Positions 44,081 through 54,986 of a stretch of DNA of 64,000 nt are shown one piece after another. A model generated the notes under the pieces. That model saw nothing but the letters and a program-made list of their open reading frames with translations. It searched no databases and was not told the origin of the DNA. A program made the position numbers and the translations under genes. The DNA is from Henricia sp. BOLD:AAB3569. Taxonomy: Eukaryota > Echinodermata > Asteroidea > Spinulosida > Echinasteridae. Location: assembly GCA_037783545.1 (NCBI GenBank), contig JBBELK010000003.1, forward strand, positions 1,612,001 to 1,676,000, read 5' to 3'. Within the stretch, counting starts at the first letter, position 1, and each line of letters begins with the position of its first letter.

Positions 44081-44900
44081 CAAGTGTTTGGATCAAGTCA
44101 CAGATCTCGCCAGTTAGAACAAATGGTCATCTAACTACCGAGACATGGTCATGCGTTTAAATCAAGTATCAGGTCTCGCCAGTTAGTACAAATTGTCAAC
44201 TAACCACTGAGACCTGGTCATGTATTTAAATCAAGTATATAGCAGGTCTCGCCAGTTAGAACAAATGGTCATCTAACCACCGAGACCGTCATGCATTTAA
44301 ATCAAGTAACAGGTCTCGCCAGTTAGAACAAATGGTCATCTAACTACCGAGACCTGGTCATGCATTTAAATCAAGTATCAGGACTCGCTAGTTAGAACAA
44401 ATGGTCATCTAACCACTGAGACCTGGTCATGCATTTAAATCAAGTATCGGGTCTCGCCAGTTAGTACAAATTGTTATCTAACCACTGAGACCGTCATGCA
44501 TTTAAATCAAGTAACGGGTCTCGCCAGTTAGAACAAATGGTCATCTAACTACCGAGACCTGGCCATGCATTTAAATCAAGTATCATGTCTCGCCAGTTAG
44601 AACAAATGGTCATCTAACCACCGAGACCGTCATGCATTTAAATCAAGTAACAGGTCTCGCCAGTTAGAACAAATGGTCATCTAACTACCGAGACCTGGCC
44701 ATGCATTTAAATCAAGTATCAGGTCTCGCCAGTTAGAACAAATTGTCAACTAACCACCGAGACCTGGTCATGCATTTAAATCAAGTAACAGGTGTCGCCA
44801 GTTAGAACAAATGGTCATCTAACCACTGAGACCGCCATGCATTTAAATCAAGTAACATGTCCCGCCAGTTAGTACAAATTATCAACTAGTCACTGAGACC
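44081..44900 (+). repeat. About 70-bp satellite, 12 units
   Basis: Twelve units centred on GGTCTCGCCAGTTAGAACAA, TGGTCATCTAACYACCGAGAC and CATGCATTTAAATCAAGTA. Inside each unit GGTCTCGCCAGTTAG is roughly inverted-complementary to CTAACCACCGAGACC, so each monomer can fold. Higher-order alternation is visible: some units have CTGGTCATG and others CGTCATG before the ATTTAAATC segment. Confidence 0.92.
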
Positions 44901-45012
44901 TGGGATCGATTTCAGAAAAGTTAAGACAAGTTTAATGCGTCTTAATTCCGATAGCAAGAAGAGTGACCCTTCTTAAGACACGTCTTATCGCTTTGTGAAA
45001 TCGGCCCCAGGT
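44899..45012. mobile_element. MITE M4, right copy
   Basis: CCTGGGATCGATTTCAGAAAA to TTTGTGAAATCGGCCCCAGG, in the same orientation as the left copy, immediately after the last satellite unit. Confidence 0.75.
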
Positions 45013-45014
45013 AT

Positions 45015-45490
45015 ACCCTATTTCCACCATATTAAGTAATTGCGTGCCGACTTATTTTAACCAGTAAACGATTTAAATAAAATATTTATTTAATTTTTGG
45101 GGGCTTTTGTCTTCGTAGGACCATGACACATAATCTCCTCCAAATTTGACTGACATCGGTGTGAACTGTTCATATACAGAGTTTAATGTTTCATTTGTCT
45201 GTCTTTCAGCTGGCCCGCGTGTTAGTCAGCGCATGAACAGTTCAAAATGAGCGCGATGAGTCATTTGTTGAAAACAATCTGTAAAGTTAGGCTGATTTCG
45301 ATGACTCGTAAAAACTGAGAACAAAAAGACAACTTAAAATTTGACTGCATGGACACCTTACCGCTTATTGCAGAGCAGGGGCAATTTATGGTGCGGTTAA
45401 AAATGCTTTTATTAGCAAATGTATCTAAAAAGATCTCGCAATTCTGATGCAAAGCTCTGCCAAACTCATTGCCTAATTATGCATATTTAT
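45015..45490. other. No gene seen
   Basis: Nothing recognised. Confidence 0.5.
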
Positions 45491-45496
45491 GCATAT

Positions 45497-45642
45497 ATAA
45501 AGGGACAGACTCGTCAGCAATGCGCGCGCCAAATTCGTGCCACGAAATACGCAGCTCCGTGTAGCATAGCAAAGGCATAGAGCTTCGTATCTCGTGGCAC
45601 GAATTTGGCGCGCGCGCATTGCTAACGAGCCTGTGCCTTTAA
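45497..45642. mobile_element. Palindromic MITE M3, copy
   Basis: Arms of about 60 bp: GACTCGTCAGCAATGCGCGC, CAAATTCGTGCCACGAAATA and their complements, short loop. The right edge is CCTTTAA; the left TTAA is changed to ATAA. Confidence 0.85.
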
Positions 45643-45644
45643 TT

Positions 45645-46145
45645 ATATCAGAAATAATTAGGACATGAGAAGATTTCATCAGTATCCCTCAAAATCCCTG
45701 CTACTATTTTTTCAACACTTTTGAAGCACAAAGTGTCCGACGTAACTTGGACACCAAAAATTGTTGGACTCCTAATTTTAGGAGTAACCCAGCTATATAT
45801 TACTTGGGCGGTGTATAAGTCAGACACTGTAAATCAACGGTTGTCGATTTTCGCTCTTCAAGGGTGTTGTATTCGCGCTCTGAACACTTTTATTGTTGTT
45901 ACAAGCGTTTTTGTCGAGGGCCATTTGCAATTATTGGGTCCCATAATGTCGCGACCACGGGACGGCACGGAGTTGTAGTGCCCGCAGCTACGCCGACCAA
46001 CCCTGGTCAGAAATCGTTAAAAAGAGGTAAGGGTTTTGCGGTTACTGGTCCCGGGAAAATTAAGAGATTGTCTCGTCATATACGAATCTAGAAAGGTGTT
46101 GCGGTAAATATGCTGTGTTTCAGTCGTGGAATTACGGCTTTTGTC
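45645..46145. other. No gene seen
   Basis: A frame at 45721-45978 lacks an ATG start. Its start (GTCCGACGTAACTTGGACACC) resembles reversed text near 685-705, so it is probably repeat-derived. Confidence 0.4.
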
Positions 46146-46149
46146 GACC

Positions 46150-46490
46150 GAATGACTAGCCGGGCAGTCTTGAGACGCAGACGCGGTTGTCTCATTCAAT
46201 CGGACGAAGCCGCGTTGTTGGCGCGTCCTCGACTGTGTAGACGGAGACGCGATGACGTCATGCTGAGGCTTTGCGCATGCGTCAAATCGTCTCTCTCGTC
46301 CGCTGACGGAATCGAGAATGCGGCGACAATGGTTTTGGCGTTCACGCTGAAACCTAATGCATGACGTCATCGCGTCTTGGTCCACATAGTCAACGTGAAA
46401 TTCTAAACTTTCTAATATCGAAGCAAAACAGTCGCCGGGTAACTTTTTGCCACTGGGCGTATCTGAGACGCCTTGACGACTGTTCCGTGT
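46150..46490. mobile_element. GC-rich foldback segment
   Basis: Exact 18-bp arms GACGCGATGACGTCATGC (46246-46263) and complement (46359-46376), with weaker complementarity outward. Each arm contains a palindromic TGACGTCA. The short frames on both strands reflect high GC. Confidence 0.55.
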
Positions 46491-46631
46491 CGTCGCAAGG
46501 TCGGCTGCATGCGTGCGCTACCGGCTCCGCGGCGCGGTTTGCCCGAGGTACGAAATCGAGATGACTCACGTATGAAAACTGCGTCACCACGCGTCGAATC
46601 TGCCTTTTTAGTTTGTGGAATGAGTAACTGT

Positions 46632-47123
46632 CTAGGGGTGCACCCAAGTAAATAGGGCTCCCATAGGAACCAATGCTAAATGCCCCATTTTCAAAAATCA
46701 TTTAAAAATACTCACAACTCTCTTAGCTTCTCAGGACAACAACCAGAATACTCATTGAAGTCTCATCTTTTCAATTCTGTTCAATTTTATGAGGGTAATC
46801 CGTCACTTTTATTCCCTAATTTCCACTTAAAATAAAACTACCCCTGCAACAGTGAACATTTCTAAACAGACCAGCGTCCATTTTGGAACAAAGGCACATA
46901 GTACGCTACTGGGAAAAATAGGGCCACTTTTAGGAGCTACATTTTCCAAAATGTTTATAGTTGGAAGAAAAAATACCCCACATCGCGACGATAGCCACAT
47001 TCTACACAAGACCACACTCGTTCAGCTCGCAACTCTCTCTAATAAAGAAGAATTTGAGGGCATACACAATATTCATGAGCTCGGCGCACGGATCTCTGCC
47101 TATTTACTTGGGTGCAACCCTAG
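46632..47123. mobile_element. 492-bp TIR element
   Basis: Left CTAGGGGTGCACCCAAGTAA and right complement TTACTTGGGTGCAACCCTAG form a 25-bp terminal repeat with one change. The interior has a plus-strand frame of about 120 codons (46852-47217) that runs out through the right end; it is not recognisable as a transposase. Confidence 0.8.
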
Positions 47124-47309
47124 GGCGGGCAAAATGTACACCATTTTGGGAATGTTCAAAGACAAATATATAGCACCAATTATATTGAGAGTACACACGA
47201 AAGTACTAACTAATTAGCCTAATTAACATCGTAGCCGCGTAGGGTGGATGGATTGGACTCGAATTGTTTCGATACTTCCCTTTCGTTTTGCGCTGCTCCT
47301 CATGGCTGG

Positions 47310-47530
47310 CGCCCCGAATTCGTCACGTATGCTATAGGTGGTGCACGTCAATGCCTAGTAACAGTCTGGTTGCTTTAGGCCATTCTCTCCTATGGTGAGC
47401 ACGGTATTGTTTCTGTACTCCACACCTGCCGCGTGCACCACATAGCAACAAAACATTAGTCTAGTCAAGTGTATACTAAGTGTGCATGTGAAAGGAAGTA
47501 CGTCAGGACACCAGACGATATTCACGTCGT
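47310..47530 (+). repeat. Family J repeat, copy 2
   Basis: CGCCCCGAATTCGTCAC, TTAGGCCATTCTCTCCTATG, GTTTCTGTACTCCACACCTG and GGAAGTACGTCA-GACACCAG match 26565-26800 and 56520-56750. Confidence 0.7.
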
Positions 47531-47534
47531 TCAT

Positions 47535-48995
47535 ATTATGCGCTCACCAAATTATGCCACTTTAAACGGCATAGGCCCTATTAATTTTTATGGCGGTTGT
47601 CCTAGGCGTGCACACAACGCTCAGTCCTACCAAAAAGATAACAAATAGTCTATTTTTGTTCCACTAAAGGCTTCGGGTTGGATAACAAGGCATTTTGTAA
47701 GGCGTGTTTGAGTGAATTCCGCATTGAAAAGCCATTAAATTTAAGCAAGCACGATTCAGTATTCTCGTTTCCCGCCAGTTTGGAGCCACCGTCAAGTGAC
47801 AGCTCTGTTCATTTCAAACGTGTAGTTGGTGATGCACACTATACATGCACTTTTTACTCCATTCGCGCGCTCTCTTCACTGTACTGAAATACACTGCACA
47901 ATAAAAATACACTCGCTCGATTCTGTATTCTCAACTCGTGTAAAGGGATTTCAGTTCGAGCCGCACTTTCAGGAAAAATAATAACCCCAGTAACTAAATC
48001 TATTTGGCATTTTGACGATCCGTAAACAAGAAAGGTGTTTCGCGTTTTACTTTAAATTTCGGCCTTGTTGACCGTTGTAAGAATGGGAATTTCTGAAGCG
48101 AAACGGGTAAATTTTGAAAGGGTTATAAATAAGTATAAGGTCACTTGTACGATTGTTGTCGTGTGTTTTTGTTACTGACCACTCTTTTGTTGCTTTCATT
48201 CCTCCACACAAACTCGGCTCAAATTTATTATATTTTTTTTCGTGCGACCTTGATCAAGACATTTGGTTTGTTGGGTTAAAGTTCACTATAGTACGTTTCT
48301 GTTGAAATGTCAATTAGGTTTTCTGCATTAGATATCAAAGTTCGGCGACTTTTTATTTTTGGATGATGGATGGACTTAATGCTTCCCGGCCTCGGAATGC
48401 GCATGTGCACGATAGAGAGCAGTGCGTCTGCCATTGGCTGCCATTGGTGGAGCGACGCGCGTGCGCGTGCGCGCTGCCTGTGGAAGTTGCGCGCATGCGC
48501 CTGTTCTTTCCATTGATATCCATACATATAATGGAGTTAAAATTTGCATAAACTACTGCACGGTTTCCTTGTGAGACATCCCTAACGTGTGGAGTGCGCG
48601 CTTTGTACCAAACTACCCGGCACCGCATATTTATTTTTTTTCGCTTTGGTTTCATTTTTTGTTTAATACAAATTTATCTAAGTATTTTTTTCTACGAGCG
48701 ATGCACGATAATGGTTTCGTCTGAGATTGGAAACTTGCTTTGTATTTGTCAAAAATTATCAAACGATCTGACAAATATTAATCAAAAAAGAATAAAGTTA
48801 ACATCCCGACCTTAAAGATTCAAACATGCTCAAATTACTGGACAGTTTCGTTTCGTGGTTTCTTTCAATTTTGATGCTTCAATCGTGTTTCACGTACAGC
48901 TATTTCATAATACGAACACCAACTGTGTTTGACTACAGCTATATATTGTGAAAAACAAACTTGCGGGAGCAGTTGACCTCGTGATATGAGCGCGT
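47535..48995. other. No gene seen; Z-DNA-prone patch
   Basis: Bases 48450-48500 contain GCGCGTGCGCGTGCGCGC beside two CCATTGG motifs. Frames are short. No gene supported. Confidence 0.45.
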
Positions 48996-49000
48996 AACGT

Positions 49001-49053
49001 GATTGGCTGACGTCGACCGGCTTTTGCAGCTAAGCGACTGGTGCTATAAATAG
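49001..49053 (+). promoter_or_regulatory. Orphan CCAAT + TATA promoter-like segment
   Basis: An inverted CCAAT box (GATTGGCTGACGTC, 49001) lies about 40 bp before a consensus TATA box (CTATAAATAG, 49044-49053), a classical core promoter layout on the plus strand. A start site near 49075-49080 would be expected. No long reading frame follows; the closest candidate first coding exon is at 50575. Confidence 0.4.
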
Positions 49054-49504
49054 AGCTCTGGTTGGGAGAGAATAATGACAGTGTGTGTGCGTGCGCACAC
49101 CACGTGCGCAGCGAACAAGCGTGGAATTTGGTAAATTATTGTTAAAGGTATTTCTAGCCGCAATTTAAGCGCTATAAAACCAAAACGCATCGAAACTAAG
49201 CAAGGAATGAAACTTGTGGTGTTCCGAAAGTAGAATAGGATAATTTGCACAGGCATTCCTGTATTAGATTGTAGGCCTAATATTGTCGGGGAAAATATGC
49301 TTTCGAGTTTTGAGGAAATATGTTTTGGATAATAGTTTTTCAGCCCCAAAGTTCATAGCTAGTCGCAATTCAGTCGCAACATTATCCGACAGACAACGTG
49401 AAGTTCGGTTTCGCACACTGCCAACATTTGACCCATGTGCGGCTTGTTTACGTAGCGCCGTGGCGGCTCAAGTTTATATTCTTTCATGAATTTTGTTTGG
49501 TGAC

Positions 49505-49775
49505 TATCAGAATCGATTCCATAAGTTGGTACATGTAATCGGAATCGCGATTTCGTCTTTTCGAGGAATCGATTCCCATCATAAATTTTAATGGTATACA
49601 GAAATTCAAAAATTCAGTAATTGCAGTGCATGTTTTGTATCAAGTTTGCGAGATTTTGTTCTAATCTTAGTGCCAACGTTTGTTGGAATCGATGGAAATA
49701 GAATCGATTCCATTTGGTATCGCGATTCATAAGTTTAATGGGAATCGATTCCAGAATTGAGAATCGATTTTCTAG
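49505..49775 (-). repeat. Family I repeat, copy 3 (reversed)
   Basis: AGAATCGATTCCATAAG, GAGGAATCGATTCCC, TTGCGAGATTTTGTTCTAAT and GGAATCGATTCCAGAATTGA correspond to the reverse of 22845-23130. Confidence 0.75.
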
Positions 49776-50574
49776 TATGACAAAATTGTTGGAACCAAGA
49801 AGTCTCGTGCACCTACTCAGATAACAGTTTGAATTGTATAGAACTAATTCTGGGGAGACGATTCTGCGTGAATGTCTATATATAAATCTTAAAAATAAAA
49901 ATTAAAAGTTTCATTTTTTTTTGTTCCGAAGGCGTTGCCTTGTTTTCCCGTATTAATTTGGAGATAAACCCTAACATAAGACTCATTAAAAAAGGACGCC
50001 AGTCCTAACTAAGATTACGACACTGGAGATAACATCGTTTCTCAGGAAACCACTTATCAAGATTGCTTATTACGAGTTTGTACCGCCCTAAAAGTTATCC
50101 TTAAAACTAATTAAATTGGTGACATAAGACCCAGTTTGGTGTCTTCAATGCGAGAAAGGATTCGTTACGTGCACGTAATGTGGAAACAACTAATTAATAC
50201 GCCCAATTAGCAGCAATTTTGCGTATAGGGTGGGTTTGTGCACACTGAGACATTTCGCGTGTGAATTTGGAGCGCGCGTTGCATGCTATTGAATGCTTTC
50301 GATGGCGTAGAACATCCGGGAATGTGTGGTGGTCAACCATTGATTTACATACAGCTCAATGTGGTCAACAGTCACGCGCATACACGCGCGCGCCAATAGA
50401 CGCACATGAACACGCGTAAACAAATACTCACCAGCGTATTTTCATTCGAAGATGCCGCACGCGGGCGTTTAAATTATTGAGCATGCACTCGGCTTGTAAA
50501 AACGAAAGTGCTTTTACTTGATTGCGATTTGTAGCCTGAAGAAATACATTTTTATCTTTCTCGATACAACAGCC

Positions 50575-50611
50575 ATGGCGCAACAACATAAAGCAAGTTC
50601 AAGCAACAGAG
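50575..50611 (+). CDS. Possible first coding exon (low confidence)
   Basis: ATG in a good initiation context (ACAGCCATGGCG) opens a short frame, MAQQHKASSSNR, that ends at a consensus splice donor AG|GTAAGT (50612). This is what a short first coding exon looks like. It lies 1.5 kb downstream of the TATA-like segment at 49045. No following exon was recognised: the region to 54900 has no plus-strand frame of note. A chance match is quite possible. Confidence 0.2.
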
Positions 50612-50619
50612 GTAAGTGC

Positions 50620-51168
50620 AACCAATGCGCTTTTCTTGCTCTTTTTGCCGGTTATTACTCGAGCCACGTGGGTCATGAAAAATGCCCACCAAAATGGTGG
50701 ATGGAAGGGGTGACGTCACCGGAAAGCAATCAGGGAATTATTTTGGAGTGAAACGACGCACTGAAAATCACACCATCACAAATCCGCCCAATTTTTTTCC
50801 TGTAAGCGACGCGCGTCAAAAATTACGCGCAAAAAGGCTTATAGTGTGAATCCATGGTTTGCCTCTGATGGGTCGTTTTAGAAGGAAAACTCCCGTGCTA
50901 GTTAATTAGAGAAGCATCCTCGATTTAAAGTCTTACAACTCCCGTCGCATAGAACCGGTAGTAATTAGACTCTAAGGAAGTGCGGTCGGTGCTCCACCCG
51001 TAAAACACAGGATGGTATACACCCTAAAATTAATGCCTCGAGCGGTCTTCTGGAATCCACTAAAGGCATAAAGTTCCGCAAGTTAATAAGGTGTGCCGTG
51101 GTCGGTTGATACTTAGGCGTACTGGTTTACAAGTCCGTGCAAATATTTTGAAAAGCAATTTATTTTGT
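50620..51168. other. No gene seen
   Basis: One TGACGTCA at 50711-50718; otherwise nothing recognised. Confidence 0.45.
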
Positions 51169-51172
51169 GCCT

Positions 51173-51313
51173 TTAAAGGCACAGGCTCGTCAGCAATGCG
51201 CGCGCGCCAAATTCGTGCCACGAAATACGCAGCTCCATAGCAAAGGCATGGAGATACGTATTTCGTGGCACGAATTTGGGGCGAGCGCATTGCTGACGAG
51301 CCTGTGCCTTTAA
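51173..51313. mobile_element. Palindromic MITE M3, complete copy with TTAA edges
   Basis: 141 bp. TTAAAGGCACAGGCTCGTCA at the left and its complement at the right are bounded by TTAA on both sides. Arms of about 60 bp include GCGCGCGCGCC and CAAATTCGTGCCACGAAATA. The minus-strand frame through it (51060-51398) is an artefact of the palindrome. Confidence 0.88.
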
Positions 51314-51319
51314 AGGTAC

Positions 51320-51740
51320 ACTCCGCCGAGGCATCTGAAAAAGTCCGGGGGAAAATGGAAAGAGTATTTTTTTTAAAACCAGGATGGCACATTTTCATGA
51401 GCTAAATGTTCACCCCTAAATCTCCGGGCTAGTCTCACTTCGGCATCGCTTGACCGCGGACGTCGTCCATCTCTGGTACCCGGCGGTGGAAAACATTTGA
51501 CCCATGCGTATCTTGTTTATGTTGAGAATAATTTGCTAAATTCGGCTTAAGCTGTACTGCCTTAGCGATTGTATTTTAAACTTAAATTGCGTCTATAGGG
51601 TTGTCGTAAGCTCCTGGTCATATTTTTTTTGGTTTTAACATTTAGCTATAGTTGGATTTTCACGATGAGGTTTTCAAAAATTCCGGAAATTAATTTGAAG
51701 TTCAAAATTCTTTGGACTTTCATGTAAAATACACCTTTAA
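51320..51740. other. No gene seen
   Basis: Nothing recognised. Confidence 0.5.
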
Positions 51741-51747
51741 CAGTACT

Positions 51748-51995
51748 GGGGCCAATTTCATAAAGCTGTTTAGCAGAAAAATTTGCTTAATCAAAAATTT
51801 GTTTGCTTTATAAAAATGGGTTAATATAGCCAAAACTGTATATATGTCAACTTGTGTTCTAAGCAAGAATAGCAGATATTCTTGTGAAAAACACAAGTTG
51901 ACATGCAATTTTTACTATTAACCCATTTTCCTAAAGCAAACAATTTTTTGATTAAGCAATTTTGTTTCTGCTAAACAGCTTTATGAAATTGGCCC
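51748..51995. mobile_element. MITE M2, copy 2
   Basis: GGGGCCAATTTCATAAAGCT to the complement ending AAATTGGCCC. The arms pair through AAATTTGCTTAATCAAAAA and CAACTTGTGTT. Confidence 0.88.
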
Positions 51996-52419
51996 GTGGT
52001 TAATTTTTTTTTTTTAATAAGCTCTTTTAAAAAATGAAATTACGTGTAATTTAGAAACACCGCAGTAAAGTAAAACACACATGGTCATTCTTTTTTAGAA
52101 GTGTTTATTGTACCTCAGATCATAGAAAAACGTGAAAAGGAGTGATCAAAAATCGAACATCTTAAATCGACGTCAAACTACTTATTTCATCTGAACTGTA
52201 CATTTCACAATCTAATCAAGTAAAACTTAACTTTATTTAAATACAATGTACTATTGTTATATCGTATTTAGCCATGCCACATAACGAACCAGCGCTATGC
52301 TTCGATCAACAAAAAAATTGCATCCAACTCACATTCTATCTATCACACCAAAATTAAACCAGTCATCAATAGAAAACCCATTCTGTTCCCTTTTTTGCAT
52401 TGTTTAACCCGGCGTGAAT

Positions 52420-52520
52420 TATTCGGTTTCAAGTAATCGATTATAAAACACCGGGTTAACGAATAATCGATTCTTTTCCGATTCGTAATCGATAAGGCTA
52501 TTGGGTGTTACAGGTAATCG
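52420..52520. promoter_or_regulatory. TAATCGATTA cluster
   Basis: AGTAATCGATTATAA, GAATAATCGATTC, CGTAATCGATAAG and GGTAATCGATTGT occur within about 100 bp. Such palindromic TAAT-type motifs could bind homeodomain proteins, but this may equally be a small decayed repeat. It lies about 2.5 kb beyond the SoxF stop codon. Confidence 0.3.
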
Positions 52521-52524
52521 ATTG

Positions 52525-54275
52525 TAAAGATCGAAAACTAGAAACACTTGTTCTAAAAGTAAATATTTAAAAACCATGTTAGTAAATACATGCACACACA
52601 ATAGGAATAGCAGTGTAATACTGCAGTGTTTAATTCGGAAGACTTTCTACAGGAAGCTACAGACGAATTGGTTCAAAAAATCTTCCCGCCAAAAGTTTGA
52701 AAAGCGTCAGTACTTATGATTGAATTTCAAATCTTTTGTATATAAACAATCAAATATTGATTTTTGTTTTGCCTCAGAAATTTAGTCTGATAGAAACAGC
52801 ACCACGACACTAATTTTGTCAATCGCTAATTTTGGCGGGAAGTTAAATACATGAATTATTTTAGGCGCCATGACAACGCGAGTGCATACCATTTCTCAAA
52901 TGGGTGAATCTGTATTATCGAGGGGAGAAAAATCTATAAGGCACACGTTAAAAGTCTGATTTTTAATGTCGTCCCTCAGAGATTAGGGTTTAAGAACCCC
53001 TTATTCTGGCGCGAGAAACATATCGTCTGCTCATCTTAACAAGACCGGACACATTTTCCCCCGAGGATTAAAATTACTTCCTTCTTTGTTAAGTATAAGC
53101 TCCCGAGGGAATTTCAAAACTCTTCCGGGTCCTCTGTTAAGATATCTCACTTTTCGCAGAGACACATTATCGAATAACTTTTTTTCTGCATGATTTTCAA
53201 GCCTTTCTGTCCTGCACGTACACTCTCAAAATAAATACAACTTTGCCTGACCAAACCTTAACGACTGTCCACGAATGCTTTTTCCAACAAACCGTTGCGA
53301 AAACACAGTTACTAAACAAATAAAATAATCAGATAGGAATTCACTTAATCATAATACTGCTGATATTTGACAAATTAAAACGAGTCCAAAGTTTGCATGA
53401 AAGATTTAACCATGTCGAAATCCAACAAATCGTTCAACTTCGAAATTAATGTTCATGGAAAGAAAAAAAAGTGTGTACAAAAATATGCATTACATACGTA
53501 TTTGCGAGATCATTCACTTAAACAAAATCATAATTATGTGCAATACCTGAATTAATATTAACACAATCTTAGCAAACAGAACTTTTAAAGTCTATTTTTC
53601 TACGAGATTTCTTTGCAGCATATTGAAAAATATTGGCTGGGGTCCCGTGCAGTTGTGTTAAAATTCGTTGTCTAAATACGTACCAGTAGTTGGAATGACG
53701 TTCTACCGAAGGTAATCGATCTTATTATTCTTGCCGTGACGTTTGTCGCTCTACATGACTTTTTTCTAGCCATCCTGACAATTTTAAGTCATACAAAAAC
53801 ACGTGATCGAGCCAAAAGCACGTGACCCCTCCAAAATTGCACATTCTAAAACAAAGCATTTCGCTAAGAATTTTAACAAAAGGTTTGAAACGCGCCACTT
53901 AGGCTACTTTGGTCTGCAGAAATCTAAATTTAGGATACTTTGCACCTATACACATGCCTTTGCAACAAACAAAATTGGTGAAACTTTAAACGTAACAACA
54001 TAATTTAATCATTTTTTAAAAGAAGTTTTACAGTTTGTATACACACATTGTTTAGCCTACAACTTTGCAAAAGTGATGAAAATAAAATAAAAACATAATC
54101 TGCGGATTTGGGGTTTTAAAATGCTGCTACAATAAAATCATTGTCATGAGAGCGGGTATTATTAATTTAATAAAACACATGTTTTAAGAAATACATGGAT
54201 GTAATTTCCACCAAAATAGCAATCGAAATAACTGGAAGAAATTAAAGATGTATTTTTTTTACAGATGGAGTGTTT
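52525..54275. other. Low-repeat AT-rich stretch downstream of SoxF
   Basis: No family identified elsewhere in the window occurs here and no gene is supported. It could include SoxF regulatory DNA. Confidence 0.4.
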
Positions 54276-54280
54276 GGTAT

Positions 54281-54286
54281 TTTATT
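54281..54286 (-). terminator. Candidate SoxF polyadenylation signal AATAAA
   Basis: AATAAA on the minus strand about 700 bp after the stop codon. A variant ATTAAA at 54775-54780 would give a shorter 3' UTR of about 210 bp. Neither is proven. Confidence 0.25.
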
Positions 54287-54986
54287 TGTTTATGCTTAAA
54301 CCGCATGGCTGAACAAACTCATATTTAAGCTATCTATGCAAAAAGTACGAGAAACTCTAAAATAATCGCATTTAAAATTATGTACATCTTTAAATTACTT
54401 ATTGATTTGTTTCTGAAGCCAGCTCCAGGATTTTGAAGAAAATTTTTGAATTTGGCAGGACGAAAACATTGTCGAGCCGTACAGAATCAAACACACAAGT
54501 CAAACTTAACTTCTTAAAGATACATTCTGACCCGAAATCTCCGCGTGAATGAAGTCGCACACGGTCAAAAGTTGGCAGCTTTCCAGACAGAATACGTCTG
54601 TGTGGACAATGTCTCAATTGTAGTGAATTTTTGGGATGAAAATTTTGTCTTAGAAACTTATCATTTTCGGACTCATCAGCAAAAAACGACACATTTTGAA
54701 GAAATATTTGTGTAAATCTTTACATTTTACTTTTGGGCCAACCTTTTGAGTCCTGTAATAGTTTTGAGCGCTTTTTTAATTATAGCCCCAAATCGCTTAA
54801 TCTCGAGTAGAATGTACCTCTATAAGTCAAGTGCAAGTCAGATCACGGGAAGGTCACAAAAAGTGGCCTTGGCGAAGTTTTTAAAACAGGGTGACTGTTC
54901 AACCTAGGGTGTCAACTTGTGATCGACTTGCGAAGGAGGAAGACACTTGACAACTTGATCAACAAATATTGATCATGGTTCCTCGT

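Noticed and set aside
46852-47217. Possible transposase frame in the TIR element
   Set aside because: The frame runs out through the right terminal repeat, is only about 120 codons and shows no DDE or helix-turn-helix pattern I can recognise.
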